Assembly: GCA_015680685.1 (NCBI GenBank)
Contig: MNCI01004531.1
Span: forward strand, 52,699 to 116,698
Direction of reading: 5' to 3'
DNA length: 64,000 nucleotides
DNA from: Gnetum montanum
Taxonomy: Eukaryota > Streptophyta > Gnetopsida > Gnetales > Gnetaceae
The notes beneath the pieces are model-generated. The model was not told the origin of the DNA, ran no database searches, and saw only the letters and a list, made by a program, of their open reading frames with translations. Numbering within the stretch: position 1 is the first letter of the stretch; each line of letters opens with the position of its first letter. A program made the position numbers and the translations under genes. Below are positions 59,290-64,000 of this stretch, in pieces.

Positions 59290-60227
59290 TGATAAGCGTC
59301 AAAGTGTCGAATTTACAGGTCCCTGTTAACACGACCTCATTGACAAGGCCTTGTTTACGTGGTGTTGCCCCATCGATGGGGCCATGTTAACATAGCATTT
59401 ACTACATCTATGGGGCCTAATTAGCACAATCCTATAATAAAAATAAAAGCTCACAACCATGTTTATGGGCATCAAGTCATAGTAGTAGTAGAGCTCTTGT
59501 AGTTTTTTCATTTGAAAGTTAGAATATTTTTTTGAGTGCCTGTAGTAGGAGTCAGAAAGTACATGAATCTTTATTCAAACACTGTGGTACCTAAACCACA
59601 CCAATGTGTATAAAAATAAAGATGAGCCTTTTGATCAAATATTATAGTACTTAGAATAGATTAATGATTTTTTTATTCATTAATTTTTTTCATTAAATAT
59701 GTAATTAATTAAGCTAAATTATACTTTAAGTGATCAGTTAATTATTTAGCTAAATAGATTAAACACATGAGTATGACCACTTCAAGCATAAATAGGTATT
59801 TACTTGGTAATTTTATTTGCATTATTTCCTGGTGTGACTAGTAGCATAGTGCTTGGTAACCTACCAATTGATACATGGGTTTAGGACATGTATGGAAAGT
59901 AGGACTAGATGCTTATGTTAGGAATAGTTAAAGGCTAGTTAAGTAGTTAAATTAGATTAGTTATTAAATAACTTCATCTCTTTACTTTAAGAACCAAAAA
60001 TCATAAAACATAAAAGGACAAAAAATCATGTATCTCAATTACACATAAACCATACCCTTGAGCCTCACAAGTGTAGTTGGAAAGACAATGAACGTCCTCT
60101 ACATAAAGTTTACTTCCTAAGAGAACTAGTGCACTAGAAACTATAGAGTCCATATAATTTTACTAGATTGTGCATGAACGTTTTGTGATTCATATGGTGG
60201 TGCATAGGGGTATCTCGTTACTCATCA
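59290..60227 (+). repeat. 5' LTR of element G
   Basis: It runs from TGATAAG to CTCATCA. The R part keeps the ATCTTTATT (59567-59575) and AATAAAGAT (59615-59623) pair. The U3 differs from that of A and B: GATATC motifs are absent, and a ccccatcgatgggg palindrome (59386-59399) is present. Confidence 0.85.
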
Positions 60228-60228
60228 T

Positions 60229-60248
60229 TCGCACCATTTTTGGGGACC
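60229..60248 (+). other. Primer binding site of element G (decayed tRNA-Asp type)
   Basis: TCGCACCATTTTTGGGGACC matches the tRNA-Asp complement at 14 of 20 positions. It starts one base inside the LTR, as in B and D. Confidence 0.6.
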
Positions 60249-60377
60249 CATCTTATTGAAACATGCACTATCTAGGATTATTAAACATTATTAACATCAT
60301 TGAACAAACCCCAAGGTTGACATCATTCTCAAATTATATAATTACAAAAGTACACTAATATTTTATTTGTTTGCAAA

Positions 60378-62660
60378 ATGTTTTCTTCTCCTAGGAATGA
60401 AGATGTTGAGCCACCAATTCCATGAGAGTGTAAAGTGGTATATACTCATCCAAATGAGTATGTGCCTGACTTCACCTTCATCCTGCATCAGGATGAACAA
60501 CTATATTGCCGAGACATGGAGGGTAACATCATAATGCCCCCTAATCAATCTATGTCTAGGATGTTGTTTCAAAATCTTAAGATGTTGGACATTCCAGATC
60601 TTCAAGAGGAATACGTTGTGCATGGTTATAACACTCGAGACTACCATACCACTAAAACACAACACAAGAGAAATCGACATCACAAAAAGCATCATGAGTT
60701 TGTGAAGGAGAAACACTTCACCAATCCCTTATTCCTACTAAATGAAACTGATAATAAGGATTTTCCCCTATAAGGGTTTTCAACATGAAGATTCTCCACC
60801 TCCTATTATTGGTGATAAGGGCATGGTCCTAAACCTGCAATCCACTATTAGCAAACCAAGTTCAGGAAAAAGTGATAGTCAAAGAAAGGACTTAGGTAAG
60901 CATCATGACAATAAGGAATCTAAGGATTGTGGTCATGATAAGCAAAGAGGTGATGGCAGATACTATGGTGGTGGTGGTGGTACTCCTTCCTCTTCATCCT
61001 CTTCATTTAATTCTAAACATTCCTCTTCACCTTCCAGTTCAGATAGAATCCGTCGATAAAATAATCATGATGAAGGTGATAAGTGAGACAACAATGATTG
61101 TAGAGCCCGTCAAGAATGAAGGGGTGGCAAAAACCATCATTAGCATCATCGACACAATGATGATGATGAATCTCTATTAGCAACTAGAAATTCTTAACAT
61201 TATATAGGTAGTTAAGATTCCAACTAGACATGTGAAAAATAGTCAAATCAAATGCTTCGACATGAACAATATCCCAAGATTTGAGGGGCGATATCATGCT
61301 ACTCCAAAAACCATCTACAAGCCTTTCACAATGTTTGTGCCTTACAAAACATTGAAAATAATTGGTCGAAATTGAAGCTACTCCCTAAGACACTCATCAA
61401 GAAGGTAGAAAGTTGGTATTGATCCTTGTAGATAGAATCTATACACTAACGAAGTACAATGATTGAGCTATTCAATGATAAATACCAAACATACTCCCGA
61501 GTGTCCAATTTGAGAAGGCAAATTCAAGGCTAGAAACAGGAAACACATGAACCCTTGGATGCTATCATGGGCAGATATTATTCTCTCTTACACTGATTCC
61601 CTAGCCACAATTATTCTAAAAAGGAAAAAACTCCACCATATCATAAATGAGCTTAAAGCATAAACCAAATGAACTCTTGTGGTTTATGCCCAAGGGAGAC
61701 TATCCAAACTAAGAGCTCATCAAATACAAAGGCTAATAGAGTAGGTAGCAAAAGAAGAAGGTGAGTTATGGAAAAGGAAGGTGTAGAAGAATATAATATG
61801 GATCCTTTCATCAAAAAAAGGGAGGTCTGATTCTATGATGGGGAGGAGTCACCACTTAACAAACTGATCAGTAGGCAAGCCTTGCCCATCCAAAAATATA
61901 TTTCTAACATTTTAGCAAAGGTTGATAAATTATGAGACTCTCTAGATGAAAAGTTCCAAATTTCTATGAAGATTGCTAAAGAATCCAAAGAGCATATTAG
62001 TGATTACAACTACAAAGGGAAAAAAGAAGCTTAACGTGCCTACGAAAGAGGTAAAGGTAAAGCCTCTATAGTAGAAGAAGTTGTGGAAATAGACTCTAAT
62101 GATGATGTTGGATGTGGCATTTGTCAATATGAACATCTAAAGAGATATTTCCCTATGGTGTCACACTTACAAGAGTCTAGGGTATATGAACTAAATCCTC
62201 AACTAGCAAGGAGGCAAGCACCTAGATAATTGCCTTATCCTCAAGGAAATCCAAGGAAGTTCCACTAGTAACAATAGGCTTACTAACCAAGTGGAGCTCC
62301 ACCACAACCATATGAGCAATACCAACTATGACATCAACCACAATCATGGGGAATGCCACCATCAAGACAATAGTACCCTTACAAGAAACTAGATCCATAC
62401 AGGTACTATGTTTAGTAATCCATTTCTCCACATAGTTCAACTAGCCACGTCTCATTCAGCATTGCTATTACCCTCTAGAGTACCATCAAACTCATTTACC
62501 ATCTACTTAAGGAAAGCATCCATATCCATACCACCCTCTACATCTATTCCCACACATCCCTCCACCCTCAACCCAATTACCTCCTACTCCGTCCATGTAG
62601 GGTGAAATTCCCCCATAGCCATAGCAACAAAATGCTACAAGGGCTATAAATTTACAACTA
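60378..62660 (+). pseudogene. Gag of element G
   Basis: The start is ATG 60378 (MFSSPRNED), and the frame stops at codon 16 (TGA). It then reopens in the same frame for VVYTHPNEYVPDFTFILH and EEYVVHGYNTRDYH (60435-60773). A frameshift leads to a Gly/Ser-rich part (60742-61059). The capsid block (61250-61620) and a charged block follow. The zinc knuckle at 62113-62148 has lost its last Cys (CGICQYEHLKRYF), and a P/Q-rich tail ends near 62600. Confidence 0.8.
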
Positions 62661-62819
62661 GCTTTTTAGCCAAGTGGTTCAGACAATCAATCCAAGAAAT
62701 GACCACTTTTCTGACCCAACAGTCCTTCCAAACCCTCACAACTACCTTGTATCTCCAACACCCTCATCCTCTTCTCAAACACATTCAAGAACCATTCAAA
62801 CAAAATGCCACCTTAGATC

Positions 62820-63640
62820 CATACTATGATGCTAACTCAAGTTGTTTCTGATTGGATCAAGGCTGGAAACCTTCCTACAAAAAGATCTGACTTAGTAAGT
62901 ACTCTTATTTACTTGCAAATCATAGGACATGAACCATGTAAGGCTCTTCTTGATTCTAGTTTTGAAGTCAATCTCATCTCCTATGACATGTAAAAGGCCT
63001 AGAACCTACCACCACTTGAGAAGAGTAATATCTATTTGGGATTGGCAAACCAATCAATCACTATCCCTCTGGGATTAATGGAGGACATTCTAACCATAGT
63101 TTGTGGGTGGTCCTATCCTATCAATTTTCTGGTGATCAAGGTAGAAAACTACAAAGGTGACTTTCCCATCATTATAGGAGGTGCATGGTTAAGCATTGTT
63201 AATGCAGGAATGGGCTTCAAGGACCTCTGAGTGGAAATCTCCAAGGAAAATGAATTTGGATTACTTGAGAAGAAGAAAGTTCCATGCATCATGTATAACA
63301 ATAATAGGTGCAATTGCATCCAAAAATTCTAGTCCATTAAAAGTACATCCATCAAAGCCTACAATTAGTGTACATAATAAATAGATATCCAAAGATGCAT
63401 GTACACAGCAACCACAAAATAGAAGGGCATCTAGTGGCTAACAACTAACTTAGATAATAGTACACTATGTATGGAATCCTCTGAGAGCCTAACATGTGCC
63501 TATGTCAAAGGCATGGATAAACTTGAGCAAGTTCATCACCAACTCTCTAACAATGAAGATGATAGTACCTATTAGAGAGAGATGGAAATCCCTGATAGTT
63601 TCAAGCAAGAGCCCCTAGAGTAAAAAAACCCTACCAACTA
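62820..63640 (+). pseudogene. Aspartic protease and linker of element G
   Basis: The active-site region reads KALLDSSFEVNLIS near 62940, with Ser where DSG has Gly. The 64-codon frame 63036-63230 then gives LGLMEDILTIVCGWSYPINF and GDFPIIIGGAWLSIVNAGMG. The linker downstream is broken. Same domain as B 13960-13700 and C 44300-44640. Confidence 0.78.
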
Positions 63641-63642
63641 GC

Positions 63643-64000
63643 ATGAAGTATGTAGTTTTAGACAATGACAAGCTAGTTATCATCAATGCAAATATTGCTT
63701 CCAAACAAAAGGACAAGTTGTTGAAGATGATCAAAAAATGGCCAACGACCTTTGCTTGGTCATATCCTAAGCTAACTAGAATCAATCCAAGAATATGCCA
63801 ACATTGCATTTACATTGATCCATCCATGAAGCCAAGAAGGAAGCCAAAAAGGTAGCTAAACCCTAAATTGAAGCAGATCATCAAAAAGAAAATATAATAA
63901 CTCCTCAAGGTAGGGTTCATCTATACCATTGCAAATAGTGAGTGGGTTCGCCAACTTGTAATTGTACCAAAGAAAGGTGGTAAGTGGAAAGTCTGCATTG
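63643..64000 (+). pseudogene. Reverse transcriptase start of element G (cut by window edge)
   Basis: The frame 63643-63855 is the pre-RT segment (KWPTTFAWSYPKLTRINPRI, cf. KSFAWSYPR in B). After a stop the RT begins with NPKLKQII, then IANSEWV, VPKKGGKWKVCI at the window end. Confidence 0.78.

Larger units (their letters stand above)
59290..64000 (+). mobile_element. Element G: 5' half of an A/B-family gypsy element
   Basis: It has a 5' LTR (59290-60227), a primer site (60229-60248), leader, gag (from 60378), protease and the first part of RT, running off the right edge. It sits inside the gag of H, preceded by acact; the matching flank is outside the window. Confidence 0.88.

Noticed and set aside
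61144-61180. Microsatellite-like gatgatgatg run as a regulatory feature
   Set aside because: It is codon-level low complexity of the gag region in a shifted frame.

Overview
The window reads as intergenic DNA from a large plant genome, most likely a gymnosperm such as a conifer. That assignment is an inference. It rests on nested, heavily decayed Ty3/gypsy LTR retrotransposons, an endogenous pararetrovirus, and the lack of any intact host gene; nothing in the sequence fixes a species. Almost every coding stretch is broken by stops and frameshifts. Where copies can be compared, most differences are C/T or G/A transitions, as expected for old methylated repeats.

Layout, left to right. Bases 1-2004 are the 3' end of a + strand element A (3' untranslated part plus 3' LTR). 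Bases 2005-8500 hold an unrecognised minus-strand coding relic (2050-2851) and then AT-rich DNA, including a decayed tandem array with a period near 188 bp (about 4700-8150). Bases 8500-8959 look like the promoter/intergenic part of an endogenous caulimovirid. It is cut off from the body of that virus (17606-23830, minus strand: movement protein, coat zinc knuckle, protease, reverse transcriptase, RNase H) by element B. B (8960-17605, minus) is a full-length Athila/Tat-like gypsy element with both LTRs, a tRNA-Asp-type primer site and a near-perfect target duplication. Bases 24140-27645 carry the pol of a second gypsy lineage, T, with the extra archaeal-type RNase H of the Tat group (+ strand). 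Bases 27646-32380 are non-coding or low-copy DNA.

E is a minus-strand Tat-like gag-protease relic (32380-33558 and 40448-42145). It is split by D (33559-40447, minus), an A/B-related element that has LTRs, a primer site and gag but no recognisable pol. C (42150-49732, +) is a 5'-truncated gag-pol copy of the A/B family ending in an LTR that has lost its U3. The same LTR is followed by the leader and gag start of another copy, H. H is split by F (49829-58290, minus), a chromovirus with chromodomain. Between F's 5' LTR and its gag lie two 22-bp minisatellites and a multi-exon, intron-containing coding relic on the opposite strand. H resumes at 58291 and ends where G (59290 to the window end, +) begins; G has a 5' LTR, primer site, gag, protease and the start of RT.

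Inferred order of events: the pararetrovirus entered a repeat-rich region and B then landed just past the stop codon of its polyprotein. D entered E, F entered H, and G entered H's gag. The most interesting items are the antisense spliced-type gene inside F, the split pararetrovirus with its detached promoter, the ~188-bp array, and family-wide features of the A/B/C/D/G elements: an atypical zinc knuckle, a poly(A)-signal hairpin, GATATC-rich U3s, and a conserved short ORF after pol. Two of the four single Ns are flanked by exact direct duplications that look like assembly joins; the other two hide real missing sequence.
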